This document shows positions 33,990 through 42,176 of a stretch of DNA of 64,000 nt, piece after piece; position 1 is the first letter of the stretch; the number at the start of each line of letters is the position of its first letter. The notes below the pieces were generated by a model. The model was not told the DNA's origin. It saw nothing but the letters and a program-made list of their open reading frames with translations, and did no database searches. Position numbers and translations under genes: made by a program. The stretch is from Candidatus Aminicenantota bacterium (GTDB taxonomy: Bacteria; Acidobacteriota; Aminicenantia; Aminicenantales; Aminicenantaceae). Where the stretch lies: NCBI GenBank assembly GCA_014727835.1, contig WJMT01000104.1, forward strand, positions 1-64,000, read 5' to 3'.

Positions 33990-36704
33990 ATGAAAAAAGT
34001 CTCTTGCTTCTTATTGTTCCTCTTATTCCTCTTCGTTCCCCGCCTTGTTTATCCCTCTATGGAGCCATTCATCCGGTTCGAACATCTTATTCCTGAGCTG
34101 AACACAATCTCTGTTCCTGTGGTGTCCAGTATTTTACAGGACAGTGATGGATTTCTATGGTTTGGGACAGACAAAGGATTAGTCAAGTACGACGGATACC
34201 ATTTCACCCGATTTTCTCCCTCCCAATCATATCCAGAGATTCCTTCCTGGTCTTTGTCTGTTTTTCCCATGGTTGAGGACAAGAACGGGGATCTCTGGTT
34301 TGGGACCAACGGGTTTGGACTCTTCCGTTTTTCCAGACAAGACGAGGAATTTACTCAATTTAAGCATGACCCTGAAAATCCGGCCAGTTTATACGGAAAT
34401 ATTGTCATTTCTTTACAAGAGGCCCCAAACAGAGACCTGTACATAGGGACCAGGACCCAAGGGCTCTGCCGGTATGAGAGGCAAAAGGATCGATTCAGCA
34501 GGATCCCTCTGGGAGAGGATGTGGAAACCATCTGGGACCTTATGATAGACAGCAGAGGTCTTGTCTGGGTCGGAACCCAAAACCATGGACTGTTCAAATG
34601 GGATCCAGCTATTCAAAATTCCCAAAACTTCAGACATGACCCCGAGAATCAAAACAGTATCGGAAGCAACTCCATCTGGTCTGTTTTGGAAGACCATCAA
34701 GGAACCATCTGGGTGGGAACCAAAAACAAAGGATTGAACCGGTTTGATAAGGAGGGAGAGAAATTCACCTCCTACATTGGAGACGATCTGAAAGGAAACA
34801 ACCTCCGTAATTCAAACATCACCTCCCTTTGGGAAGACAAAACAGGAAAAATCTGGCTGGGGACATCCGGAGACGGTGTGCGGATATTTAACAGAAAAAC
34901 AAAGACCTTTCACGTCTACAAACACCATTCCCATGACCCGGACTCCTTGAGTGACAACAGCATCAATGCCCTTTATGAGGACTCATCCGGCATCATGTGG
35001 GTGGCCACACAAAGAGGAGGAATCAGCAAATCACTCCACAATCAAGTGAAATTCAGGCACTTCAAGCACAATCCTTTTGATCCTCAAAGCATCCGCTTCA
35101 ATGAGGTCCGGTCTATCTGCAAAGACAGCACTGGCTTTCTCTGGATCGGAACAGACAAAGGGCTGGACCGGATCGATGAAACAAGCGGCCTGACTACTCA
35201 TTTTGTTCATGATCCGGATGATGACACAAGCATCAGCGCTGGAATACCCCAGGCTATACTTAAAGATGAAAACGGTTTGATGTGGGTGGGCATGGAACAA
35301 ACTGGGCTCAACCGGTTCAATCCCCAAACCGAAATGTTTACTCATTACAGACACATAAAGGAGGAAAAAAACAGTCTATCCAATAACAAGGTCAGCGTGA
35401 TTCGCCAGGATAAGGAAGACCAGCATACTTTATGGATCGGCACCATTAATGGATTGAACAAACTCAACAAAAAAACAGGGGAATTCACACATTATTTCAG
35501 CTTGTCTTCAAATCCTTCAACAATCAGCTCACCCCAGATCACATCCATCTGTGAAGACCGTTCCGGAGACTTATGGGTGGGAACCAGGTGGGGCTTGAAC
35601 AGGATGGACAAACAAACCGGAACTTTCACCCGATTCATCACAGAGTCAAATGAATCTCAAAATCACACTGTTTTGGACAATCACATCACCTCAATTCTCG
35701 AAGATGAAAACGGCTTGATGTGGATAGGGACCTATGGCGGAATCAACAAGTATGACCAAAGTCTTAATCAATGGGAATACTATACAACCAATGAAGGTCT
35801 TCCCGGAGATATCATCTGCGGGATACTGGAAGATGAAACAGGCTGCCTCTGGATAAGCTCCAACCGGGGACTTTTGAAGTTTGATCCAAAAACTGAGAAC
35901 ATCACAAACTTCCACCTTCATGATGGAATTCAGTCTCGTCAATTCAATCAGGGAGCTTATTTTAAAACCAGAGACGGCCATATGGTTTTCGGCGGGATGA
36001 ATGGATACAACCACATTGATCCTCAAGATATTCAAAACAATCCCTTCATTCCTCCTGTAGCATGGACGGGATTCTATGTCAATAATGAAAAATGGGGCCT
36101 CGGCCAGCCTCTCTCTTCTCTTAATAAACTGATTATTTATTCAAAGGCGGGTTTTATCACATTTGAATTCGCTGCTCTCTGTTACGTGAATCCGGAAATG
36201 AACCAGTTTGCCTTCAAGCTGGAGGGTCGGGACAAAGAATGGACCTACACAGGTCCAAACCGCACCATTTCTTTTCCAAACCTCCCCAAAAAAGAATACA
36301 TTCTGCATGTCAAGGCCGCTAATCCGGACGGAGTTTGGAATGAAAAAGGGATTTCCATTCCTATCAAAATGATCCCTCCTTTCTGGAGGACCTGGTGGTT
36401 TTTGGCCCTAGCTCTTGCTGCGGCTGCAGCCATTCTCCTTTCCTGGGTGCGCACCAGGTCCAAACTCCGGACTGCTCAAACAGTCAAAAAGAAAAACCTG
36501 GAAAAGGTGTTTAGAAAACGCAACATCACCCAGCGGGAACAGGAAATCATCAAGATGATCCTGGATGGAGCCTGCAACAAGGACATCGAGAAAAAGCTCT
36601 TTATCTCCAGCAGCACAGTCCGGAATCACATTTACAATATTTATCAGAAACTTGGTATTCAAAACAGGATCGAGCTCATCAATCTCATCACAAAGAAATC
36701 TTAG
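33990..36704 (+). CDS. Membrane-anchored Reg_prop/Y_Y_Y sensor with LuxR-type HTH, no kinase
   Basis: 904 residues. Signal peptide or TM at 3-22; residues 30-700 are about 12-14 Reg_prop blades ('DSDGFLWFGTDKGL', 'EDHQGTIWVGTKNKGLNRFD', 'DENGLMWIGTYGGIN'), forming two seven-blade propellers in the periplasm; a Y_Y_Y Ig-like domain at 700-790 (FAFKLEGRDKEW); one transmembrane helix at 802-820; and a cytosolic GerE/LuxR helix-turn-helix at 845-904 (ITQREQEIIKMILDGACNKDIEKKL). In Bacteroidetes hybrid two-component systems the same sensor is fused to a kinase; here kinase and receiver are missing and the DNA-binding domain is attached directly. A one-component, membrane-bound regulator. Divergent from the ECF sigma operon. 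Confidence 0.92.
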   Translation: MKKVSCFLLFLLFLFVPRLVYPSMEPFIRFEHLIPELNTISVPVVSSILQDSDGFLWFGTDKGLVKYDGYHFTRFSPSQSYPEIPSWSLSVFPMVEDKNGDLWFGTNGFGLFRFSRQDEEFTQFKHDPENPASLYGNIVISLQEAPNRDLYIGTRTQGLCRYERQKDRFSRIPLGEDVETIWDLMIDSRGLVWVGTQNHGLFKWDPAIQNSQNFRHDPENQNSIGSNSIWSVLEDHQGTIWVGTKNKGLNRFDKEGEKFTSYIGDDLKGNNLRNSNITSLWEDKTGKIWLGTSGDGVRIFNRKTKTFHVYKHHSHDPDSLSDNSINALYEDSSGIMWVATQRGGISKSLHNQVKFRHFKHNPFDPQSIRFNEVRSICKDSTGFLWIGTDKGLDRIDETSGLTTHFVHDPDDDTSISAGIPQAILKDENGLMWVGMEQTGLNRFNPQTEMFTHYRHIKEEKNSLSNNKVSVIRQDKEDQHTLWIGTINGLNKLNKKTGEFTHYFSLSSNPSTISSPQITSICEDRSGDLWVGTRWGLNRMDKQTGTFTRFITESNESQNHTVLDNHITSILEDENGLMWIGTYGGINKYDQSLNQWEYYTTNEGLPGDIICGILEDETGCLWISSNRGLLKFDPKTENITNFHLHDGIQSRQFNQGAYFKTRDGHMVFGGMNGYNHIDPQDIQNNPFIPPVAWTGFYVNNEKWGLGQPLSSLNKLIIYSKAGFITFEFAALCYVNPEMNQFAFKLEGRDKEWTYTGPNRTISFPNLPKKEYILHVKAANPDGVWNEKGISIPIKMIPPFWRTWWFLALALAAAAAILLSWVRTRSKLRTAQTVKKKNLEKVFRKRNITQREQEIIKMILDGACNKDIEKKLFISSSTVRNHIYNIYQKLGIQNRIELINLITKKS

Positions 36705-36955
36705 AATTCATCCATGCTTTACAAATAGGGTTCATCACAGAAATGAGTACTTGGTAAGTCAAATGCAAAAAATCTGTATGGCTGAGGGGATCCTGCCATG
36801 GCATATCTTGGTCCTCGCTCCACTCATCCCCCTGTGGAAGGCCACATTCGCTGCAGGGGGAGACACACCGTGTCATCACTCTTCTTTGTTTCATCTTTTT
36901 TTTGAACTCAGGTACTCATTTTTGCGAAGAGTCAAGAATAGTAAGCATCTAGAAA
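36705..36955. other. Structured intergenic segment without a clear gene
   Basis: The 354-bp gap before the next gene contains a locally GC-richer part (about 36780-36875) with nested inverted repeats: CCCCCTG/CAGGGGG arms (36828-36862) enclosing GTGG-AAGG-CCAC. A minus-strand frame of 68 codons (36688-36894) crosses it but overlaps the end of the regulator gene and has no ribosome binding site. It may encode a structured RNA or be the relic of a repeat; nothing more can be supported. Confidence 0.35.
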
Positions 36956-36985
36956 AAAAGTCCTAAGTTTGAAAATAGGACTTTT
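36956..36985 (+). terminator. Intrinsic terminator or bidirectional hairpin
   Basis: AAAAGTCCTA (36956-36965), 10-base loop, TAGGACTTTT (36976-36985): a perfect 10-bp stem flanked by A and T runs. Separates the Reg_prop regulator from the next gene. Confidence 0.75.
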
Positions 36986-37058
36986 GTCTATGGAAATCCA
37001 CCATATGTTTCTTTATATTAAATCCGGAAAAAATCTGATTGGAAGGAACTTTCCAAAA

Positions 37059-40007
37059 ATGGCTCAAAAAAAATGGATTTCCGGATTGCTCTTAATCATA
37101 TTAGCAGTGATATTCAGCATCGGGCTAACCTTTGCCTCTGTGGAACTGCCGGGTCTTTTGAACAAAGCCCTGTACGACACTGTCCCTGCTCTTGGGGGCG
37201 ATTCCCATGCGGATGAATCGGCTGTGATGAGGACTGAGCTGTTCATAGGTCATTACCACCTGCGTCTTATCGGGTATACCTGCTTTGGATTGATGATTCT
37301 TCTCATTGCTGCGGGATTTATCACCGGCAAAAAAGGACTGGCTTCTGCCGGGGCTCTTCTGATGTTTCTTCCTGTTTTTGCCCAGTTTGCAGCGGTCATG
37401 TTTTTTCTTGCCGGTCTGGGTGTACTGAATGTCCTGTGGATGCCGGTTCTGGATATTTCTTTCAGTGCCGGGCAGCTGGGAGACATTGTCTATCTCCCTT
37501 ACAGGCTTCTGAGGTCTCTGTTTTTAAAGACAGGATTTGATGTTCACTATCTTCTGGTCTATTTCTTGATAGGGATCGGGCTTCTATTGTTCATCATCGG
37601 AACTTACACCTGGTTTGTCTCCAGACAGAGAAAAAAGAACATGGCTGATTTCTGGATCTACCGGATCTCCCGCCATCCTCAGTATTTGGGATGGATCATC
37701 TGGAGCTACGGGATGCTGCTGGCCTTGATGAGGGTCCAATATCCCAAAAGGTCTTGGGGCATTGCTGCCTCTCTTCCCTGGATGCTTTCCGCAATGATCA
37801 TCATTGGCGTGGCACTCCTCGAAGAGAGGAAAATGAAAAAGCAGTTTGGAGATCAATATGAGAAATATCGCGAGAAAACACCGTTTCTCTTTCCCCTTCC
37901 CAATTTTCTATCAAAATTCTTCGCCATCCCCTGCCGTCTTCTTTTCAAAAAGAAATTTCCGGAGAGGAAAGGTGAGATCGTGGCTATCCTTTCTGTTTAC
38001 ATTCTTTTGCTGGTGGGGCTTTCCTTCTTCTATGTCCGTTCTCATGCCCTCCCCAAGATTCCTGATGAAGTCACTACAGCCGCTTCTGAAAGCCGGGCAG
38101 AGAGCTACATCCGGACCCTGCGTTTGACCGACAATTGGCATTTCCGCAGACATTATGTGGGGGGACTTGAAAAATTAGGCGAACAGGCCGTTGATCCTTT
38201 GATCAAACTTCTCGACGATCCGGACCCAACTTTTCGTCAAATCGCAGCCTCTGTTTTGGGGAAAATAGAATCTCCCAGAGCAGTCGATGCTCTGATCCAG
38301 AGCCTATCTGATAAAAACAGCAATGTTCGCTGGAGTGCTGCCAGTGCTTTAGGAAAAATCGGGTCTGAAAAAGCAGTAGAGCCACTAATCCAACTGATCA
38401 GAGACGACTCGGATCCTGTGATCTATGTCACAGCCACAGCTCTGGGGAGGATCGGGTCTGAAAAAGCAGTGGAGCCTTTGATCCAATCCTTGGACCAGCC
38501 CAACTCCTGGAACCAAAAGGCAGTAGTGACCGCTTTATGGAAGATCGGGTCTGAAAAAGCAGTGGATCCTCTTTTGAAGATTTCAAAAGAGGATGGGCTT
38601 GATGTCTCGGTGAAGCGCGAGGTCATGGTGGCTTTTCTTAAATTGAAGTCCCCAAAGACAGTGAGCGCTTTAAGAGAGGCCCTGAATGACGAAGATCACG
38701 AAGTCCGGATTTACGCTCAAGAAGCGCTGAAAAAATTAGACACTGATAAACAGAGAAAACGATCGATTGATAAAAAATATTCTGTGAAAGAGATGCAGGA
38801 AGATTTCCTTCAGTTTCAAAGACACATCGAAGAGACACATCCCTTTCCTTATGAATTCACAGGCAAAGAAGACTTTGACAGGGCATTTGACAATCAATAC
38901 AGGCAAATCACGCGGCCTCTGACTTTGAGAGAATTTTATAATTTACTGGCTCCGCTTAAAGCAAAAATCGGATGCGGGCACGCACATCTGGATTATCCCG
39001 GTGAATACAGAAGAAATGTTCAGGTCTATAAATTCCCTCTAATATTGAAATTTATTGATAACCGATGCTATGTGACCAAGGACCTGAATGAGAATTCTTC
39101 TCTTCCTCTTTACAGTGAAATCTTATCCATCAATAAAATAGATACCCATCAAATCATTGAGATTTTAAAAGAAGAGATCTCTGCTGACGGACACAACGAT
39201 TCTTTTAAAACCTCTGCCTTGGAGAACTGCTTCCAGTATTACTATGCCAATCACTATGGAGCACCTGAAAAATTCCAAATCAAATACAAAACCAAAGAAA
39301 ATGGAAACACACAAAGAATCACCATCCCGGCCATTCCCTGTCAAGCCATCAATTATTCCAATAAGGTGCCTAAAGACCTGAACATTGAGATATGGCAAGA
39401 AAAAGATGCTGCGGTTCTGACAATAGACAGTTTTGTCTACTACGGGGAAAAAAATAAAATCTTTTTTTCCTTTGTTGACAAAGCTTTTCAGAAAATAAAG
39501 CAAGAAAATATCCATAATCTCATTATTGACCTGCGCGGCAATGGAGGCGGAGATCCCTTTTGCGCAAGCTATTTATTTTCTTATATTGAAAAAGAACCTA
39601 TTGTTTATTTCTCTGAACCATACGGAAAATATGAGGATTTATCCAAACCCATCCCCTTAGCTGAGAACCATTATAGAGGGAATCTCTTCATTATTACAGA
39701 CGGCAGCAATTTTTCAACCACAGGGCATTTCTGCTCCCTGCTGAGATATCATGATGTGAGCACTTTCATCGGTCAAGAGACCGGAGGCACCTACACCTGC
39801 AATGCAGCTGTCCGAACCTTTGACCTGAAAAACACAGGAATCATTTTAAAACTAGCCACCGGCACTTTTGCAGCTGCAGTCAGCGGCTTTTCCAAAGAGC
39901 GCGGAATCATCCCTCATCACACGGTCAAGCCAAGCATTGAAGATATAAAAAACAACAGGGACAAAGTCCTTGAATACGCTTTAGATTTAATAGAAAAAAC
40001 AAGATAA
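37059..40007 (+). CDS. Fusion: ICMT-like membrane methyltransferase - HEAT repeats - S41 peptidase-like domain
   Basis: 982 residues from ATG 37059, preceded by GGAAGGA. Residues 1-290: seven to eight transmembrane helices ending in the isoprenylcysteine/phospholipid methyltransferase signature RISRHPQYLGWIIWSYG (202-218) and LEERKMKKQFGDQYEKYREK (254-273). Residues 305-325: another helix. Residues 345-560: HEAT/PBS-lyase repeats, including three 31-residue units with IGSEKAVEPLIQ whose DNA repeats at 93-bp intervals (38358, 38451, 38544). Residues 575-982: tail-specific protease fold (S41) with GCGHAHLDY, LIIDLRGNGGGDP and the nucleophile segment TDGSNFSTTGHF, then GQETGGTYTCN. Outer part likely periplasmic. 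Such a three-part fusion is unusual. First gene of the exported-enzyme cluster, 28 bp before the next gene. Confidence 0.85.
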   Translation: MAQKKWISGLLLIILAVIFSIGLTFASVELPGLLNKALYDTVPALGGDSHADESAVMRTELFIGHYHLRLIGYTCFGLMILLIAAGFITGKKGLASAGALLMFLPVFAQFAAVMFFLAGLGVLNVLWMPVLDISFSAGQLGDIVYLPYRLLRSLFLKTGFDVHYLLVYFLIGIGLLLFIIGTYTWFVSRQRKKNMADFWIYRISRHPQYLGWIIWSYGMLLALMRVQYPKRSWGIAASLPWMLSAMIIIGVALLEERKMKKQFGDQYEKYREKTPFLFPLPNFLSKFFAIPCRLLFKKKFPERKGEIVAILSVYILLLVGLSFFYVRSHALPKIPDEVTTAASESRAESYIRTLRLTDNWHFRRHYVGGLEKLGEQAVDPLIKLLDDPDPTFRQIAASVLGKIESPRAVDALIQSLSDKNSNVRWSAASALGKIGSEKAVEPLIQLIRDDSDPVIYVTATALGRIGSEKAVEPLIQSLDQPNSWNQKAVVTALWKIGSEKAVDPLLKISKEDGLDVSVKREVMVAFLKLKSPKTVSALREALNDEDHEVRIYAQEALKKLDTDKQRKRSIDKKYSVKEMQEDFLQFQRHIEETHPFPYEFTGKEDFDRAFDNQYRQITRPLTLREFYNLLAPLKAKIGCGHAHLDYPGEYRRNVQVYKFPLILKFIDNRCYVTKDLNENSSLPLYSEILSINKIDTHQIIEILKEEISADGHNDSFKTSALENCFQYYYANHYGAPEKFQIKYKTKENGNTQRITIPAIPCQAINYSNKVPKDLNIEIWQEKDAAVLTIDSFVYYGEKNKIFFSFVDKAFQKIKQENIHNLIIDLRGNGGGDPFCASYLFSYIEKEPIVYFSEPYGKYEDLSKPIPLAENHYRGNLFIITDGSNFSTTGHFCSLLRYHDVSTFIGQETGGTYTCNAAVRTFDLKNTGIILKLATGTFAAAVSGFSKERGIIPHHTVKPSIEDIKNNRDKVLEYALDLIEKTR
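38358..38567 (+). repeat. Three 93-bp-spaced DNA repeats inside HEAT region
   Basis: ATCGGGTCTGAAAAAGCAGT starts at 38358, 38451 and 38544, followed each time by GA(G/T)CC. The near-identity at DNA level, beyond the protein motif, suggests recent repeat expansion or gene conversion. Confidence 0.85.
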
Positions 40008-40035
40008 GGGAAATATTTTTCGTCAGGAGGATGAA

Positions 40036-40923
40036 ATGAACAAACAAAAAACAAAAATCTGGCTGGCATTAACCCCGGTTCTGCTGGCGCTCTTTATGCT
40101 TTCAGGATGCGCCGCCAAAACCGCTCCCATATGGGGAGATCCCCAGACCGGTCTGATCCTTCAGTATCAAATGCCGGAAGGTCAGGTATTGAAGTATGAA
40201 TCCTGGGAGAAGACACATCAGGTTTCAGATTTGATGGGAAGGACCATTGAAACCGATATCTCATCAAAAAACGCCTTTTCTGTCAAATCGAACAGCACTG
40301 AGGAAACGAACCACAAACTCACCATCACCGTCCATGAGATGAGCATCAAAGTTCAATCTCCTCAGACTGATCTGGAACCTGACATGAGTTCGGTCATCGG
40401 GAAAAGTTTCGACATGATGCTTTCGTCCCTGGGTGAAGAATCAAATCTTACAGGGGCTGAAGACATCAAATATGAGATGGGGCCAGAGGGAGAAAGAAGC
40501 ATTGCCTCGACTTTCCAGCATATCTTTCCGGACCTAGCCGGCCGACCTCTTCAAATCGGAGACACCTGGCCGGATGAAACAACCATCAGTGAAAAAACCA
40601 GCAGCGGAGAAGTGGTCATTCGAATATCAGAAATCAACACCCTGGGTGGATTTGAGTCCATAGACGAAATGGAATGTGTCCGGATATTGTCCCAGTATAC
40701 TGGAACTCTTGAAGGCAAGGGAGCACAGCAGGGAATTGAATTGAACACCAAGGGAGATATCAAAGGGACCGCCACCTGGTATTTTGCCTACAAAAAAGGG
40801 ATCTTTGTAAAACACATCAATAAAGGCACAGCCCAAGGCATGGTCGATGTCCCCAGTCAAGGATTAGAGATTCCCTTCACCCGGGAGATGACATCCGAAA
40901 TCAAACTGAAGAAATCAAATTAA
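40036..40923 (+). CDS. Unrecognised lipoprotein (DUF6263-like)
   Basis: 295 residues. Lipoprotein signal LALTPVLLALFMLSGC (lipobox LSGC), AGGAGG before the ATG. The mature part is a beta-rich protein of the kind sometimes annotated as DUF6263: 'LKYESWEKTHQVSDLMGRTIETD' at the start, a central 'FPDLAGRPLQIGDTW' turn, and a second half that ends in paired strands (GTATWYFAYKKGIFVKHI). No catalytic motif. Follows the fusion protein by 28 bp and precedes the beta-propeller gene by 74 bp; presumably part of the same transcript. Confidence 0.7.
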   Translation: MNKQKTKIWLALTPVLLALFMLSGCAAKTAPIWGDPQTGLILQYQMPEGQVLKYESWEKTHQVSDLMGRTIETDISSKNAFSVKSNSTEETNHKLTITVHEMSIKVQSPQTDLEPDMSSVIGKSFDMMLSSLGEESNLTGAEDIKYEMGPEGERSIASTFQHIFPDLAGRPLQIGDTWPDETTISEKTSSGEVVIRISEINTLGGFESIDEMECVRILSQYTGTLEGKGAQQGIELNTKGDIKGTATWYFAYKKGIFVKHINKGTAQGMVDVPSQGLEIPFTREMTSEIKLKKSN

Positions 40924-40997
40924 AAAAAGACGAAGATTTGCTTATTAGAAGAGCCGAAACTTAATCAATGCACAAAAAATCGACAAGGAGGAAAATA

Positions 40998-42143
40998 TTG
41001 CATAAGAGAAAAGCAACCTTTCTGGGACTTTTGATTGCACTAAATACCATCACCCTGTCTCATCCTTATGAAGAAAAGGCCCGCCCTTCAGAACTCCTCT
41101 CTCTTTACAAAAAAGGAACGATCGTTTGCTCCCCTGATCCTGAATTCGCTAAAAATATAGACTGGGGATCTCTCTTTCTTGACAGCCGCAGACAGATCAA
41201 AGTCGCACCGGACGGCACTATTTTTGTGTCCAGTCAACGGGATCATTCCATAAGCCAATTCAGTCCGGACGGAATTTTCCAAAAAAATTTCGGTAAAAAA
41301 GGAAAAGGACCCGGAGACATGGAACTGCCGGGAAACATGAATGTCTTAGATGAACGATTTCTCGTCATTTCAGATAGAAGGTCTAACCACCGCATCAACC
41401 TTTTTCATTTGGATGGAACCTTTTATAAGATGCTCAAAACCCAAAGACCCCCTAGTTTTCCTGAAGCCCTATCCAAAAATAAGATCGCTTATATCTATTC
41501 CATCGGCAGACCTCCTGCCCGCGCTGATTCTCTAATATTTCGCTATCTTAGAAAAGTCATCATCAAGGATGTTCTCTCCGGAGAAGAAAAAGAAGTGGTG
41601 GAATACATGACAAGCATGAATCCAATCAAAGATGGGTCGGTCATTATCGCCAGAACAGGGGGAGGACAGCTGCTTGTCGGAATGAATCTTAAACCGGAGC
41701 TGGATATCTATGACCTTTCTGGTCAAAAAATCAGATCCATAGCCCTGGATATTTCCCCGCTTAAGGTGAATGATAAAATCAGAAAACATCATCAAATGAG
41801 ATTTACCATGACCACAAACGGCAAACCCACCACAAAAAATGCACCCATAGGAGATTATCTTCCGTTTTACAAAGACCTCTATGTGGACAGCCAAGGGAAT
41901 ATTCTGGTTTTTCTTATGACTGAGAACCCCCAGAAGGGCCCTTTTCCGCTCCAGGTTTATTCGCCTGAAGGAAAATTTTTCTGCCAAACAAAACTCGACA
42001 CCGAGAATTATGTGTTTCAACCGGACCCCAAATTCAATAAGTTCGACTTCACTGAAAAGGGCATATTTTTTATCCTTCACAAAAAGGAGGATGAGATGGA
42101 AACGCCTCATCTGGTCAGAATAAAGAATGAATCTGTCACTTAA
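40998..42143 (+). CDS. Exported six-bladed beta-propeller protein
   Basis: 381 residues. AAGGAGG (40985-40991) selects a TTG start at 40998; an ATG at 40968 is in frame but has no site. Signal peptide KATFLGLLIALNTITLSHP. The mature chain is a six-bladed propeller of the NHL/BF3885-like type: IKVAPDGTIFVSSQRDHSISQFSPDG, FGKKGKGPGDMELPGNMNV, LDIYDLSGQKIRSI, LYVDSQGNILVFLM, LQVYSPEGKFF. Such proteins are binding or scaffold proteins; no active site is seen. Its signal peptide is homologous, in DNA as well, to that of the unrelated gene that follows. Confidence 0.85.
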   Translation: MHKRKATFLGLLIALNTITLSHPYEEKARPSELLSLYKKGTIVCSPDPEFAKNIDWGSLFLDSRRQIKVAPDGTIFVSSQRDHSISQFSPDGIFQKNFGKKGKGPGDMELPGNMNVLDERFLVISDRRSNHRINLFHLDGTFYKMLKTQRPPSFPEALSKNKIAYIYSIGRPPARADSLIFRYLRKVIIKDVLSGEEKEVVEYMTSMNPIKDGSVIIARTGGGQLLVGMNLKPELDIYDLSGQKIRSIALDISPLKVNDKIRKHHQMRFTMTTNGKPTTKNAPIGDYLPFYKDLYVDSQGNILVFLMTENPQKGPFPLQVYSPEGKFFCQTKLDTENYVFQPDPKFNKFDFTEKGIFFILHKKEDEMETPHLVRIKNESVT

Positions 42144-42176
42144 GCATCGCACAGAACACCAAAGAGAAATAAATTT

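Noticed and set aside
36688-36894. 68-codon minus-strand frame with several Cys residues
   Set aside because: Overlaps the end of the regulator gene, has no ribosome binding site and no export or domain signal; the same sequence is better explained by inverted repeats.
36969-37058. Upstream in-frame starts for the ICMT/HEAT/S41 fusion gene
   Set aside because: They lie in or directly after the terminator hairpin and lack a ribosome binding site; ATG 37059 has GGAAGGA and begins the first membrane segment correctly.
9598-40007. A CAAX-processing pathway (CPBP/Rce1-like proteases plus ICMT-like methyltransferase)
   Set aside because: The families match by fold only. No protein with a C-terminal CAAX box and no prenyltransferase was seen, and the genes are over 20 kb apart, so a shared pathway is not supported.
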